A stretch of 44,593 nt of DNA, from positions 1-44,593 of the forward strand of contig NZ_JBEZFP010000076.1 of the NCBI RefSeq assembly GCF_040649515.1, given 5' to 3'. This DNA is from Yinghuangia elevatio (lineage in GTDB: Bacteria > Actinomycetota > Actinomycetes > Streptomycetales > Streptomycetaceae). Position numbers and translations under genes: made by a program. Under the pieces are notes generated by a model, which was given only the letters and a program-made list of their open reading frames with translations, made no database searches and had not been told where the DNA came from. Shown in pieces: positions 8,147-16,615 of this stretch (position 1 is the first letter of the stretch; the number at the start of each line of letters is the position of its first letter).

Positions 8147-9085
8147 ATGAGCGACACAAACTCTCCGCACGGCTTCGATCTCGTCCGCCGAGGGTACGAG
8201 CGTTCGCAGGTCGACGATCGCATCACGAAGCTCGTCTCTGACCGGGACAGCGCCCTGGCCCGCATCTCCGCGCTGGAGAAGCGGATCGAGGAACTGCACC
8301 TCGAGAGCCAGAACGTGCAGGCCCAGCTCGCCGATGCCGAGCCTTCCTACGCCGGCCTCGGTGCGCGCGTCGAGAAGATCCTGCGCCTGGCCGAGGAAGA
8401 GGCCAAGGACCTGCGCGAGGAGGCCCGCCGCGCGGCGGACCAGCACCGCGAACTCGCCGAGGCGGCCGCCCAGCAGGTTCGTGCCGAGGCCGAGCAGTAC
8501 GGCAAGGAGCGCAAGGCCAAGGCCGAGGACGAGGGCGCCCGCATCCTCGACAAGGCCAAGACCGACGCGGCCCAGCTGCGCGCCGAGGCGAACAAGGACG
8601 CCGCGACCAAGCGCGAGGAAGCGGACGCCCTCTTCGAGGAGACGCGCGCCAAGGCCGCCCAGGCCGCCGCGGACTTCGAGACCAACCTCGCCAAGCGCCG
8701 CGAGCAGTCCGAGCGCGACCTGGCGGCCCGTCAGGCCAAGGCCGAGAAGCGCCTGTCGGAGGTCGAGCACCGCGCCGAGCAGCTCCGCCTGGAGGCGGAG
8801 AAGCTGCGCACCGACGCCGAGCGCCGCTCGCGTCAGACCATCGAGACCGCACAGCGCCAGGCGGACGACATCGTCGCGGACGCCCGCGCGAAGGCCGACC
8901 GCATCCGCAGCGAGTCCGAGCGCGAGCTCGCCGCTCTGACGCACCGCCGCGACAGCATCAACGCCCAGCTGACCAACGTGCGCGAGATGCTCGCGACGCT
9001 GACCGGTGCGGCGGTCGCCGCGGCCGGCGGGGTCGGGGACGACGACGACAAGCTGAGCGGTGTTCCCGCCCAGCAGACCCGGTAG
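8147..9085 (+). CDS. filP: FilP intermediate-filament-like cytoskeletal protein
   Basis: FilP forms filaments below the hyphal tip and supports cell stiffness and polar growth with Scy and DivIVA. The 312-residue product has a head (MSDTNSPHGFDLVRRGYERSQVDDRITKL) whose GFDLVRRGYERSQVDDR segment is typical of DivIVA-like polar proteins. A central coiled coil follows, and the tail has ALTHRRDSINAQLTNVREML and an acidic GDDDDKL stretch. The ATG at 8147 is preceded by AGGAA, whereas an upstream in-frame start would add residues lacking family character. It follows scy by 109 bases and ends at a strong terminator. The size matches known FilP proteins. Confidence 0.95.
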   Translation: MSDTNSPHGFDLVRRGYERSQVDDRITKLVSDRDSALARISALEKRIEELHLESQNVQAQLADAEPSYAGLGARVEKILRLAEEEAKDLREEARRAADQHRELAEAAAQQVRAEAEQYGKERKAKAEDEGARILDKAKTDAAQLRAEANKDAATKREEADALFEETRAKAAQAAADFETNLAKRREQSERDLAARQAKAEKRLSEVEHRAEQLRLEAEKLRTDAERRSRQTIETAQRQADDIVADARAKADRIRSESERELAALTHRRDSINAQLTNVREMLATLTGAAVAAAGGVGDDDDKLSGVPAQQTR

Positions 9086-9125
9086 TTCGCCCGCACGGGT
9101 CCGTACGTTTGGCGCGACGCTGTAG

Positions 9126-9156
9126 AGGTGGCCGTTCCTTTTCGGAACGGCCACCT
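9126..9156 (+). terminator. strong hairpin terminator after filP
   Basis: AGGTGGCCGTTCC (9126-9138) pairs perfectly with GGAACGGCCACCT (9144-9156) over a 5-nt T-rich loop. It begins 41 bases after the filP stop and rules out starts before 9157 for the next gene. Confidence 0.9.
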
Positions 9157-9168
9157 GGCGTTTCCGCC

Positions 9169-9174
9169 TAGAGT
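9169..9174 (+). promoter_or_regulatory. -10 element for a probably leaderless transcript
   Basis: TAGAGT sits 7 bases before the GTG at 9182 and no Shine-Dalgarno sequence is present. The -35 region would fall inside the filP terminator and has no clear consensus. Confidence 0.45.
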
Positions 9175-9181
9175 CTGGCCG

Positions 9182-10501
9182 GTGAACACCGAGACCACGC
9201 CGGACACCGCGGACGACGAGGCCGCAGGGGGCACTTCCACGAACGCCGACGACACCGACACCGACGGCACGGGCGGCACGGCCGCCGGCGCCACCGGCGA
9301 CACGAGCGGCAAGGCCGCCGGCGACGCCGGGGGCAAGGCCGCCACCGACAACGCCGACGCCGGCAAAGGCGCGGGCGCGGGCTCGCGCACGGGCGAGCAA
9401 GGCGATGCCGCCGCGTGCGACGACGAGGGCAAGCCCGTCGTCCCCGCGCCGCGCTTCGGCCATCCCGGCCGCCCGCTGCGCCGTACGTCGCCGTTCTACA
9501 TCGGATTCGTCGGCGGACTCGGCCTGATCACCGCGTGGTTCCTCGCGCAGGCATTCGCGGGCATCAAGGACGTGCTCGTCCTGATCCTCATCTCGTTCTT
9601 CCTGGCCGCCGGGCTGAACCCGTTTGTCGAACGCCTGCAGAAGCTCGGACTTCCGCGCAAGTGGTCGGTCGCGACCGTGGCGATCTCTTTCCTGTTGGTG
9701 ATAGCGGGGTTCATCGCCGCCATCGCGCAACCGCTCACCGAACAGACCACGGACCTGATCAACAGCATTCCGGACAAGCTCACGGAGCTGCTGCACAACG
9801 AGCAATTCAAGCGCCTGGACGAGAAATACGCGATCATCGACAAGGCCAAGGAGGCGGCCGCCAGCGCCAACACCGCGGAGAGCGTCGCGGGCGGTCTGCT
9901 GGGATTCGGCAAGCTGATCCTCAACTCGGTCTTCGACACCCTGACCGTGTTGTGCCTCACGCTGTACTTCCTGGGCTCGCTGCCCAGCATCAAGGAGGCG
10001 ATCTACCGCCTGTTCCCGTCGTCGCGCCGGCCGCGCGTCCGGGCACTGGGCGACGAGATCATCGGCGGTATCGGCGGCTACGTCAACGGGATGCTGCTGG
10101 TCGCGTCCTGCGCCGGGGTCTCGTCGTACGTCTTCCTCGTGATCCTCGACCTGGAGTTCGCGCTGCCGCTCGCGCTCGTCGTCGCGCTGACCGACCTGAT
10201 ACCGATGATCGGCGCGACCATCGGGGCCGTGGTGGTCTCCGCGGTGGCGTTCTTCGACTCGCCGGGCAAGGCGCTGGCGTGCGTCATCTTCTACGTCGCG
10301 TACCAGCAGTTCGAGAACTACCTCGTGTACCCGAGGGTCATGAAGCGCGCGGTCAACGTGCCGCCCGCGATCACCATCATCGCGGCGCTGGTCGGCGCCG
10401 CGCTGTTGGGCGTCACCGGGGCATTGCTGGCCATACCGATCGCCGCGGGAGTACTGCTGATCCTCCGTGAGGTGGTCACGCCACGCCAGGACCAGGTGTG
10501 A
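9182..10501 (+). CDS. AI-2E family transporter (TqsA/PerM type)
   Basis: This is a polytopic membrane protein of the AI-2E transporter superfamily; its substrate cannot be deduced. The first 85 or so residues are a low-complexity Ala/Gly/Asp/Thr tail, presumably cytoplasmic. The membrane domain starts near SPFYIGFVGGLGLITAWFL. Family hallmarks are the long amphipathic region between the early helices (INSIPDKLTELLHNEQF), the loop ALTDLIPMIGATIGAVVVS and YQQFENYLVYPRVMKRAV. The 439-residue start at GTG 9182 is chosen because an earlier in-frame ATG lies inside the filP terminator. A hairpin at 10546-10568 ends the unit. The long acidic N-terminal extension is the only unusual trait. Confidence 0.85.
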   Translation: MNTETTPDTADDEAAGGTSTNADDTDTDGTGGTAAGATGDTSGKAAGDAGGKAATDNADAGKGAGAGSRTGEQGDAAACDDEGKPVVPAPRFGHPGRPLRRTSPFYIGFVGGLGLITAWFLAQAFAGIKDVLVLILISFFLAAGLNPFVERLQKLGLPRKWSVATVAISFLLVIAGFIAAIAQPLTEQTTDLINSIPDKLTELLHNEQFKRLDEKYAIIDKAKEAAASANTAESVAGGLLGFGKLILNSVFDTLTVLCLTLYFLGSLPSIKEAIYRLFPSSRRPRVRALGDEIIGGIGGYVNGMLLVASCAGVSSYVFLVILDLEFALPLALVVALTDLIPMIGATIGAVVVSAVAFFDSPGKALACVIFYVAYQQFENYLVYPRVMKRAVNVPPAITIIAALVGAALLGVTGALLAIPIAAGVLLILREVVTPRQDQV

Positions 10502-10545
10502 CCCCGGGAGGACCCCTAGTCCGCAAGGATGACCGGAGGGAGTTC

Positions 10546-10568
10546 CCTCGACCTTCGGAAGGTCGAGG
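10546..10568 (+). terminator. hairpin terminator after the AI-2E family gene
   Basis: CCTCGACCTT (10546-10555) pairs with AAGGTCGAGG (10559-10568), a tight 10-bp stem with a CGG loop. Confidence 0.7.
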
Positions 10569-10608
10569 ATCCGCCCCCAGGGGACACGACCTGATCTCCG
10601 CGGTTCTC

Positions 10609-10614
10609 TAGGGT
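10609..10614 (+). promoter_or_regulatory. -10 element upstream of the ABC transporter operon
   Basis: TAGGGT within TTCTCTAGGGTTGG fits a TANNNT -10, about 90 bases upstream of the ATPase start. No convincing -35 was seen. Confidence 0.4.
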
Positions 10615-10703
10615 TGGTGACGGCCGCCCGGGTGCCCGCGGCAGGTCCCCCCGCCGTGGCACCCCGGCAACACGCACATGCCCCCAGCGACTATGAGGAC
10701 GAG

Positions 10704-11771
10704 ATGATCGAAGCCCAAGGCTTGACGAAGAGGTACGGAACCAAGCTGGCGGTCGATCAGCTGTCCTTCCAGGTCCGTCCCGGCACGGTCACCGGATTCC
10801 TCGGCCCGAACGGGGCGGGCAAGTCCACGACGATGCGGATGATCCTCGGCCTGGACGCGCCGACGGCCGGCCACGTCCTGGTCAACGGCCGCCCGTACCA
10901 GCACCTGTCGGCGCCGCTGCGCGAGGTCGGCGCCCTGCTGGACGCGAAGGCGATGCACGGGGGCCGCAGCGCGTACCACCACCTGCTGTGCCTGGCGCAG
11001 AGCAACGGGCTGCCCAGCCGCCGCGTCGACGAGGTGCTGCAACTGGTCGGCATCACGGCGGTGGCGAAGAAGCGTACGCGGGGCTTCTCGCTGGGTATGG
11101 GCCAGCGCCTGGGCATCGCGTCGGCGCTGCTCGGCGACCCCGGCATCCTGATGTTCGACGAGCCGGTCAACGGGCTGGACCCGGAGGGCATCCTCTGGAT
11201 CCGGAACCTGATGAAAGCGCTGGCCGCCGAGGGCCGCACGGTGTTCGTCTCCAGCCACCTGATGAGCGAGATGGAGGTGACCGCCGACCACCTGATCGTC
11301 ATCGGCCAGGGCCGGCTGATCGCGGACACCTCGATGCGCGACTTCATCGAGCACAACTCGCAGGCCTACACGGTCGTGAAGTCGCCGCAGGCCGACAAGC
11401 TCGTCAAGCTGCTGACCGCCAAGGGCGGCCAGGTCACGCCGGAAGGCACCGAGGGCGCGCTGCGCGTCACGGGCCCCGCCCCGGCCGCGATCGGCGACAT
11501 GGCCGCCGAGCACGGGATCGCGCTGCACGAACTGTCGCCGCGGTTCGCGTCGCTGGAGGAGGTCTACATGCGCCTGACCCAGCACTCGGTCGAGTACCGC
11601 GCGGGAATGCCGGGCGCGGGAATGCCGGGGGCGGCACCGCACAACGGCGGCGCGCCGCAGGGCTGGGGACCGCCGCAGCAACAGGGCTGGGCACCGCCGC
11701 CCGGACAACCGCAGTTGACCCCGCAGGCACCGTCGGCACAGCAGGCCCCGATCCAGCGAAGCGAGGGCTGA
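10704..11771 (+). CDS. ABC transporter ATP-binding protein
   Basis: This is the ATPase subunit of an exporter-type ABC system, DrrA/CcmA-like. The 355-residue protein has Walker A GPNGAGKST at about 34-42. The signature loop is atypical: SLGMGQR instead of LSGGQ, a variant seen in this subfamily. Walker B ILMFDEP and the switch His in SSHLM are intact. The last 70 or so residues are a Gly/Pro/Gln-rich tail with two GAGMPG-like units. The ATG follows GAGGACGAG; an upstream in-frame extension lacks ABC-domain character. The permease gene starts 3 bases after the stop, so the two are co-translated. The substrate is unknown; lipid or drug export is typical of relatives. Confidence 0.92.
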   Translation: MIEAQGLTKRYGTKLAVDQLSFQVRPGTVTGFLGPNGAGKSTTMRMILGLDAPTAGHVLVNGRPYQHLSAPLREVGALLDAKAMHGGRSAYHHLLCLAQSNGLPSRRVDEVLQLVGITAVAKKRTRGFSLGMGQRLGIASALLGDPGILMFDEPVNGLDPEGILWIRNLMKALAAEGRTVFVSSHLMSEMEVTADHLIVIGQGRLIADTSMRDFIEHNSQAYTVVKSPQADKLVKLLTAKGGQVTPEGTEGALRVTGPAPAAIGDMAAEHGIALHELSPRFASLEEVYMRLTQHSVEYRAGMPGAGMPGAAPHNGGAPQGWGPPQQQGWAPPPGQPQLTPQAPSAQQAPIQRSEG

Positions 11772-11774
11772 GCC

Positions 11775-12764
11775 ATGGCCAACCCCACTCCCCAACCGCC
11801 GCAGCAGCCGCAGCCGCCGCAGCACCAGCCGTCCGCGATGCCGCAGGTGCCGCAGATGGCGCAGCAGCCGGTGCCCGCCGGCGCGTACGCGGGCGGCCCC
11901 GCCTTCGGCGGCGCTCCGCAGGGCCCGCCCCACGGGAACGGGCACGGCAACGGGCACTACCCGCCGGTCCCGGCGCCGCAGGGCCAGTACCGGCACGAGC
12001 ACACCGGGAGCCTGCACTTCACGCGCATGCTCCAGTCCGAGTGGACCAAGATCCGTACGGTCCGCTCCACGATGTGGTCGCTGATCATCATGGTCGTGCT
12101 CATCGTCGGCATGGCGGCGCTACTCGGCGGCACCGTCACCAACGAGGACGAGAGCCCGGACCCGAGCGTGTCGTTGTCCCTGATCGGCGTGATGATCGCG
12201 CAGATCGCGGCGGCGTCGCTCGGCGTGCTGACCATCTCCGCGGAGTACACGACGGGCATGATCCGCTCGACGCTCACCGCGTACCCGCGCCGCCTCACGG
12301 TGCTGGCCGCGAAGACGGTGGTCTTCGGCGTGCTGATGTTCGCGGTCGGCCTGGTGGCCTGCTACCTCGCGTACCTCATCGGCGACTCGATGTTCCCGAG
12401 CGACGTGGTGCGCGACTCCACCAACAAGGAGGTCGTGAAGGGCGTCGTCGGCAGCGCCACCTACCTGGCACTGATCGGCCTGTTCAGCCTGGGCATCGGA
12501 ACGATGCTGCGGCACTCGGCCGGCGCCATCACCACCGTGCTCGGCATCATGCTGGTCCCCTCGATCTTCGGCGGGTTCATCCCCGGCAAGGCCGGCGAAT
12601 GGGTCGTCAACTACTCGCCGATGACGCTGCTGATCAACATGGTCGCGCCGGCGGGCGAGATCGACTCGGCGCTGAACGCGTGGCCGGGCATGCTCCTGAT
12701 GGCCGGGTACGCCGCCGCGGCGCTTGTCGGTGCCGCCGCGCTCCTCAAGTCGCGGGACGTGTGA
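11775..12764 (+). CDS. ABC transporter permease
   Basis: This is the membrane partner of the preceding ATPase, an ABC-2-type permease. The 329-residue protein begins with about 75 Pro/Gln/Gly-rich residues resembling the ATPase tail, so both partners carry disordered prolines that may meet in the cytoplasm. The membrane part begins LHFTRMLQSEWTKIRTVRSTMWS, a common opening of this permease family (SEWTKIRS), followed by about six hydrophobic segments. These include LIIMVVLIVGMAALLGG, VSLSLIGVMIAQIAAASLGVL and the last helix MLLMAGYAAAALVGAAALL. A 16-bp terminator stem lies 100 bases downstream. Confidence 0.9.
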   Translation: MANPTPQPPQQPQPPQHQPSAMPQVPQMAQQPVPAGAYAGGPAFGGAPQGPPHGNGHGNGHYPPVPAPQGQYRHEHTGSLHFTRMLQSEWTKIRTVRSTMWSLIIMVVLIVGMAALLGGTVTNEDESPDPSVSLSLIGVMIAQIAAASLGVLTISAEYTTGMIRSTLTAYPRRLTVLAAKTVVFGVLMFAVGLVACYLAYLIGDSMFPSDVVRDSTNKEVVKGVVGSATYLALIGLFSLGIGTMLRHSAGAITTVLGIMLVPSIFGGFIPGKAGEWVVNYSPMTLLINMVAPAGEIDSALNAWPGMLLMAGYAAAALVGAAALLKSRDV

Positions 12765-12863
12765 GCGTCCCGACGACACGGCGCGCGGTGGGTGCCCGCG
12801 TCGGGCAGGCGGCCGAAACGGCGTACTCCTGACCGCGCGTACGACACTTCCGCGAGGGTGTCG

Positions 12864-12898
12864 AGGCCCCGTCGGACGGTTTCCGTCCGACGGGGCCT
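12864..12898. terminator. strong 16-bp terminator after the ABC operon
   Basis: AGGCCCCGTCGGACGG (12864-12879) pairs perfectly with CCGTCCGACGGGGCCT (12883-12898) over a 3-nt loop. It is followed by TCTCCTTTT, a clear U tract. Confidence 0.95.
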
Positions 12899-13024
12899 CT
12901 CCTTTTGCCCATTTGCATACGGTTGCGTACAGCCGTCCATGGCAAAGGAGTTGTCGGAACCGGGACCATACGGCCCGGAAGTGTGAGGATAGGATCGCTA
13001 GCCATGTTTCGGGAGGGGACGAAG

Positions 13025-15058
13025 ATGGCCGGGGGAAAGCGGGGCCGGACCGGTCCGGGCGCCGATCCTGAGCGGCTTGCGGGCGGGGTGCCCGAGCATG
13101 CCGTCGACGCCGTCAGCGCCCCCGCGATCGCCGTCGCCACGGCCGCCGCCGTGCTCGGGGTGATCGCCGCGGTCATCTCGGTCCTGACCCTCGCCTCCGA
13201 CGGTTCGGCGCTGCACGCCTCGATCGTCGCCCTGCTGTACGTCCCCTCGATCGTCCTGGGGGCGATATCCGCGCTGCTGCAGCGGCGCTTCGTGGCCCGT
13301 GAGGTGGCCGCGCTGCGTGCCGAGATCTCGCGGCGCGACGACGCGCAACGCCGGCTGACCGACGAACTCGAACGCCGCGGCGCCGAGATCGCCGACCTGA
13401 CGCGCCGCCAGCAGCTGCTGCTCGCCGAGGACGACCTGCTGCGCGAACGCATGCAGGAGTCGTTCGTCAACCTGTCGATGCGGTCGCTGACGCTCGTCGA
13501 GCGCCAGCTCGACGTCATCGAGAAGCTGGAGCACACCGAGGAGAACGCCCAGCGCCTCGAGGACCTGTTCCGCCTCGACCACCTCGCGACGCGCATGCGC
13601 CGCAACAGCGAGAACGTCCTCGTGCTGGCGGACGCCGACGAACGCCACGGCCACCGGCCGCCGGGCACGCTGCTGGACGTCGTCCGCGCCGCCGTGTCCG
13701 AGATCGAGTACTACGAGCGCGTCGACATCGGGCACATCCCGCGCGCCGAACTCGCCGGGCACACCGCGGACGACATCAGCCACCTGCTCGCCGAACTCCT
13801 GGAGAACGCCGCAGCCTACTCGCCGCCGAGCACCCGGGTCAGCGTCGCGGGCCGCACGCTGGAGAACCGCGGCATCCTGCTCACCGTCGAGGACGAGGGG
13901 TTCGGCGTGCCGCCGGACCGGCTGCCCGAGCTCAACGCGCAGCTCCAGGGCGGCCGCGCCGCGGCGTCCTCGTCCGATCTCGCGGGCCTCGGCGTCTTCG
14001 TGGTGGGTGCGCTGGCGGTACGCCACGGCCTGCGCGTGCAGTTGCGCCCGCGCCGCGAGGGCGGCCTCGCCGCGATCGTCATGCTGCCCGCCGCGCTGCT
14101 GCTCGGCTCGTCGCCGTCGGCCGCCGACATCAGCCACGAACGCGCCGTGGAACGCGCGGGCCCCTCGGGTGCGGGCCGGCGTCCCCCGGCGGCGGCGAGC
14201 AGGTCCACGCTCCAGGAACGCCACCAGTCCGCGCCGAAGCCGGCGGCAGCGGCAGCGGAGATGTCGGCGCTGGAAGTGTCGGCACCGGAGATGTCGGCAC
14301 CGGCGGTGCCTGCCGCGGCCGAGACCCCGGCGGCCGCAGCCGCCGCTGCCCCCGCGTCCGCCACGCCCGACACCGCGCCGCCGACGCCGATCGGCGAGAC
14401 GGGGCACGCGACGGGCACGGGCGGACCGTCGCCGCTGCCGAGGCGTCCGGGCAAGATGGACGCCGACAAGCGTACGAAATCGGGCAGTTCGCCCACGCCG
14501 GGCAGCGCGCTCCCGCAGCGGTCCGTGCCCGGCAAGGCGAAGGCCGCCGCGACCGAGGCCGCTGCGGGCACATCCGCACCGCCAGCGGACGCCGCAGGCG
14601 GCCCTCCGCCGCTACCCAAGCGCTGGGTCGCCCGGGGGGTGGACGAGACCGCCCAGTTGCGCGCGATCGATCCGCGCGAGGTCGGGACGCCCGGCGGCAT
14701 CGAGCCGTCCGGTCCGCAGCCCGCGGCAGCCGATCCGCAGTCGCTCGCAGCCGATCCGCGCCCCGACGCGGGGGAACCACGGACGGTCGCAGGGGAACCG
14801 CGCCCCGGCCTCACCGACAAGGGCCTGCCCAAGCGCGTGCCGCGTACCCGGCCCGCCGACGAGGCGCCCACACCTGCCGTGGACCCCGCGCCGCAGCGGG
14901 ACAACGGACCTGTCGCCGCCGAGGAACTGCGGCGTAGGCTCAGCGGCTTCCAGATGGGCAGCGCGGCCGCCCGGCAGGCCGCCGACGACGACATCGCGGT
15001 CCCCCCATCCACCAGCAGGCGATCCGCCGCACCGGAACCCGGAGGTGAGCACCGGTGA
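13025..15058 (+). CDS. cvnA: conservon sensor-like ATPase CvnA
   Basis: CvnA proteins are histidine-kinase-like membrane proteins that work with CvnB, CvnC and the small GTPase CvnD. This 677-residue product has two hydrophobic segments near the N-terminus (about 31-55, rich in Ala/Val/Ile, and 62-82, SIVALLYVPSIVLGAISALL). A coiled coil follows, then the dimerisation segment EDLFRLDHLATRMRRNSENVLVL. The HATPase domain has N-box HLLAELLENAAAYSPP, G1 EDEGFGVP and G2 LAGLGVFVVG. The last 300 residues are a disordered Ala/Pro-rich tail. The start at 13025 follows GGGAGGGGACGAAG; an ATG at 13004 lies 8 bases after a TAGGAT -10-like element (12990-12995) and could be a leaderless alternative. The stop overlaps cvnB by 4 bases. 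Confidence 0.93.
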   Translation: MAGGKRGRTGPGADPERLAGGVPEHAVDAVSAPAIAVATAAAVLGVIAAVISVLTLASDGSALHASIVALLYVPSIVLGAISALLQRRFVAREVAALRAEISRRDDAQRRLTDELERRGAEIADLTRRQQLLLAEDDLLRERMQESFVNLSMRSLTLVERQLDVIEKLEHTEENAQRLEDLFRLDHLATRMRRNSENVLVLADADERHGHRPPGTLLDVVRAAVSEIEYYERVDIGHIPRAELAGHTADDISHLLAELLENAAAYSPPSTRVSVAGRTLENRGILLTVEDEGFGVPPDRLPELNAQLQGGRAAASSSDLAGLGVFVVGALAVRHGLRVQLRPRREGGLAAIVMLPAALLLGSSPSAADISHERAVERAGPSGAGRRPPAAASRSTLQERHQSAPKPAAAAAEMSALEVSAPEMSAPAVPAAAETPAAAAAAAPASATPDTAPPTPIGETGHATGTGGPSPLPRRPGKMDADKRTKSGSSPTPGSALPQRSVPGKAKAAATEAAAGTSAPPADAAGGPPPLPKRWVARGVDETAQLRAIDPREVGTPGGIEPSGPQPAAADPQSLAADPRPDAGEPRTVAGEPRPGLTDKGLPKRVPRTRPADEAPTPAVDPAPQRDNGPVAAEELRRRLSGFQMGSAAARQAADDDIAVPPSTSRRSAAPEPGGEHR

Positions 15059-15492
15059 ACACCCAGGACACCGCCGTCGTCCACGTGAAGTGGCTGGTGG
15101 ACGGCCTCGCTCGGGACGTCCCCGGCATCCGGCAGGTGGTCCTCGTCTCGTCGGACGGGCTGCTGCTCGCGTCGGCGGGCGGCAGCGACTCCGGCGGCGA
15201 GCGCCTCGGCGCGATCGTGTCCGGGCTGGTGAGTCTCGCGCAGGGGGCCGCCCGCGTCATGGACCTCGGCGAGGTGCGCCAGGAGATCGTGACGATGGCC
15301 GAAGGGCACGTCGTGGCGATGTCCATCAGCGACGGCTCCTGCCTCGGCGTGCACGCTTCCAGCACCGGCGATCTGGCCGTCATCGCCTATCAGATGACAG
15401 CATTTGTACGCAGGGCCGGGCACGTTCTCACCCCGGCCCTCCGCGCCGAGCTCCACCGCAGCCACGAACCGGGCGCCACACCAGGGAGGTAG
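15055..15492 (+). CDS. cvnB: conservon roadblock/LC7 protein CvnB
   Basis: The 145-residue product is a roadblock/LC7 domain protein of the type that acts as regulator or GAP partner of the conservon GTPase. It shows the family pattern VKWLVDGLARDVPGIRQVVLVSSDGLLLA followed by ERLGAIVSGLVSLAQGAARVM and a C-terminal VIAYQMTAFVRRAG. Its GTG start overlaps the cvnA stop as GTGA, so translation is coupled. The stop is 5 bases before cvnC. Confidence 0.95.
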   Translation: MNTQDTAVVHVKWLVDGLARDVPGIRQVVLVSSDGLLLASAGGSDSGGERLGAIVSGLVSLAQGAARVMDLGEVRQEIVTMAEGHVVAMSISDGSCLGVHASSTGDLAVIAYQMTAFVRRAGHVLTPALRAELHRSHEPGATPGR

Positions 15493-15497
15493 TCGCG

Positions 15498-15902
15498 ATG
15501 GCCGCTGACGACGGGGGACGGGGCGGGCTCGGTGGGCGGACCGGACGGGTACGCCCGTACGCCCTGACCCGCGGTCGCACCAGCTACAGCGAAGTCCTGT
15601 TCGTGGAAACCCTGGTCACCTCGCTCGACTGCGAGCCCGGCACGGAATCCGGTGCCGAGTCGCCGCTCGACGTCGGGCGCGACGACATGCCGGAGGTGCG
15701 GGCCATCATCGTCCTGTGCCGGGGCGTGCGCTCCGTCGCCGAGGTGTCCGCCCTGCTCGGCCTGCCGCTGGGCGTCGTCCGGGTGCTCATCAGCGACCTG
15801 GCCGCCCAGGGGCGCATCAGCGTGTACCAGACCGCCGGCGAAGCCGGACCCCCCGACCGCGCACTGCTCGAAAGGCTTCTGGGTGGACTACGCAGGCTCT
15901 GA
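15498..15902 (+). CDS. cvnC: conservon DUF742 protein CvnC
   Basis: The 134-residue product belongs to DUF742, the third element of conservons. It has the usual N-terminal stretch GRVRPYALTRGRT and a C-terminal winged-helix-like half (SVAEVSALLGLPLGVVRVLISDLAAQGRISV). A GGGAGG site lies just upstream of the ATG, overlapping the end of cvnB. The last 20 bases overlap the start of cvnD in another frame. Its molecular role is not well defined in the family. Confidence 0.93.
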   Translation: MAADDGGRGGLGGRTGRVRPYALTRGRTSYSEVLFVETLVTSLDCEPGTESGAESPLDVGRDDMPEVRAIIVLCRGVRSVAEVSALLGLPLGVVRVLISDLAAQGRISVYQTAGEAGPPDRALLERLLGGLRRL

Positions 15903-16515
15903 GGCGATTCCCGCGCACCGCATACCGCCGCTCCCGCCGCCCGTGGCGGGGCGCGGCGGGGGCGCACCGCCCATCACCTCGACGAAGATCGTCGTGTCGG
16001 GCGGCTTCGGGGTCGGCAAGACCACGCTCGTGACGTCGGTGTCCGAGATCGAACCGCTCACCACCGAATCGGTGATGACGGTCATGAGCGAGGCGACGGA
16101 CCGGCTCGACGGATTGCCGGACAAGGTGACCACGACCGTGGCGATGGACTTCGGCCGGGTCACCCTGGACGACGACCTCGTGCTGTACCTGTTCGGCACG
16201 CCCGGTCAGGGCCGGTTCCAGTTCATGTGGGACGACCTGGTGCGCGGCGCGGTCGGCGCGGTCGTGCTGGTCGACACCAGGCGGGTCGAGGACTGCTTCC
16301 CGGCGGTGGACTATTTTGAACGGAGCGGGCTGCCGTTCGTCGTCGCGATCAACACGTTCGACGGAGCGCCGATCTACCCGGTGGCGGATCTGCGCGAGGC
16401 ACTCTCGCTGCGCCCCGCGACGCCGCTGGTGGAATGCGACGCGCGGGACCGGCACAGCGCCGCGCAGACGCTGGTGACGGTGGTGGCGCACGCGCTGGCG
16501 CTGATCGCGCGTTGA
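15883..16515 (+). CDS. cvnD: conservon small GTPase CvnD
   Basis: The 210-residue Ras-like GTPase completes the conservon. The P-loop is GGFGVGKTTLV (about residues 39-49). The switch II/G3 region reads LFGTPGQGRFQFMWDD, the diverged DxPGQ pattern of this family; the base-recognition NKxD motif is degenerate (AINTFDGA), again as in the family. The GTG start lies inside cvnC (20-base overlap), the usual arrangement. It ends the four-gene operon; a weak GC hairpin (CGGCGG/CCGCCG, about 16531-16546) follows. Confidence 0.93.
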   Translation: MDYAGSEAIPAHRIPPLPPPVAGRGGGAPPITSTKIVVSGGFGVGKTTLVTSVSEIEPLTTESVMTVMSEATDRLDGLPDKVTTTVAMDFGRVTLDDDLVLYLFGTPGQGRFQFMWDDLVRGAVGAVVLVDTRRVEDCFPAVDYFERSGLPFVVAINTFDGAPIYPVADLREALSLRPATPLVECDARDRHSAAQTLVTVVAHALALIAR

Positions 16516-16615
16516 GCTTCCGGGCCGGTGCGGCGGGTTTCCGCCGGGCTCGACCCGGGTGCGGTGGGAGGACCCGGACCCACCGGTATTTCCTGTGCAC
16601 GGAAGCGAGTTCGCC

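Noticed and set aside
3499..8159. Very long open frames on the minus strand and other + frames opposite scy
   Set aside because: They are mirror frames caused by the repetitive, GC-extreme coiled-coil codons; their translations are low-complexity Arg/Ala or Gly/Leu strings with no family features.
9128..9181. Earlier in-frame start for the AI-2E family protein
   Set aside because: It falls inside the filP terminator stem; the GTG at 9182 follows a -10 element.
12905..13024. N-terminal extension of CvnA to 12905
   Set aside because: It begins right after the terminator U tract and would cover the promoter region; a strong ribosome site precedes 13025.
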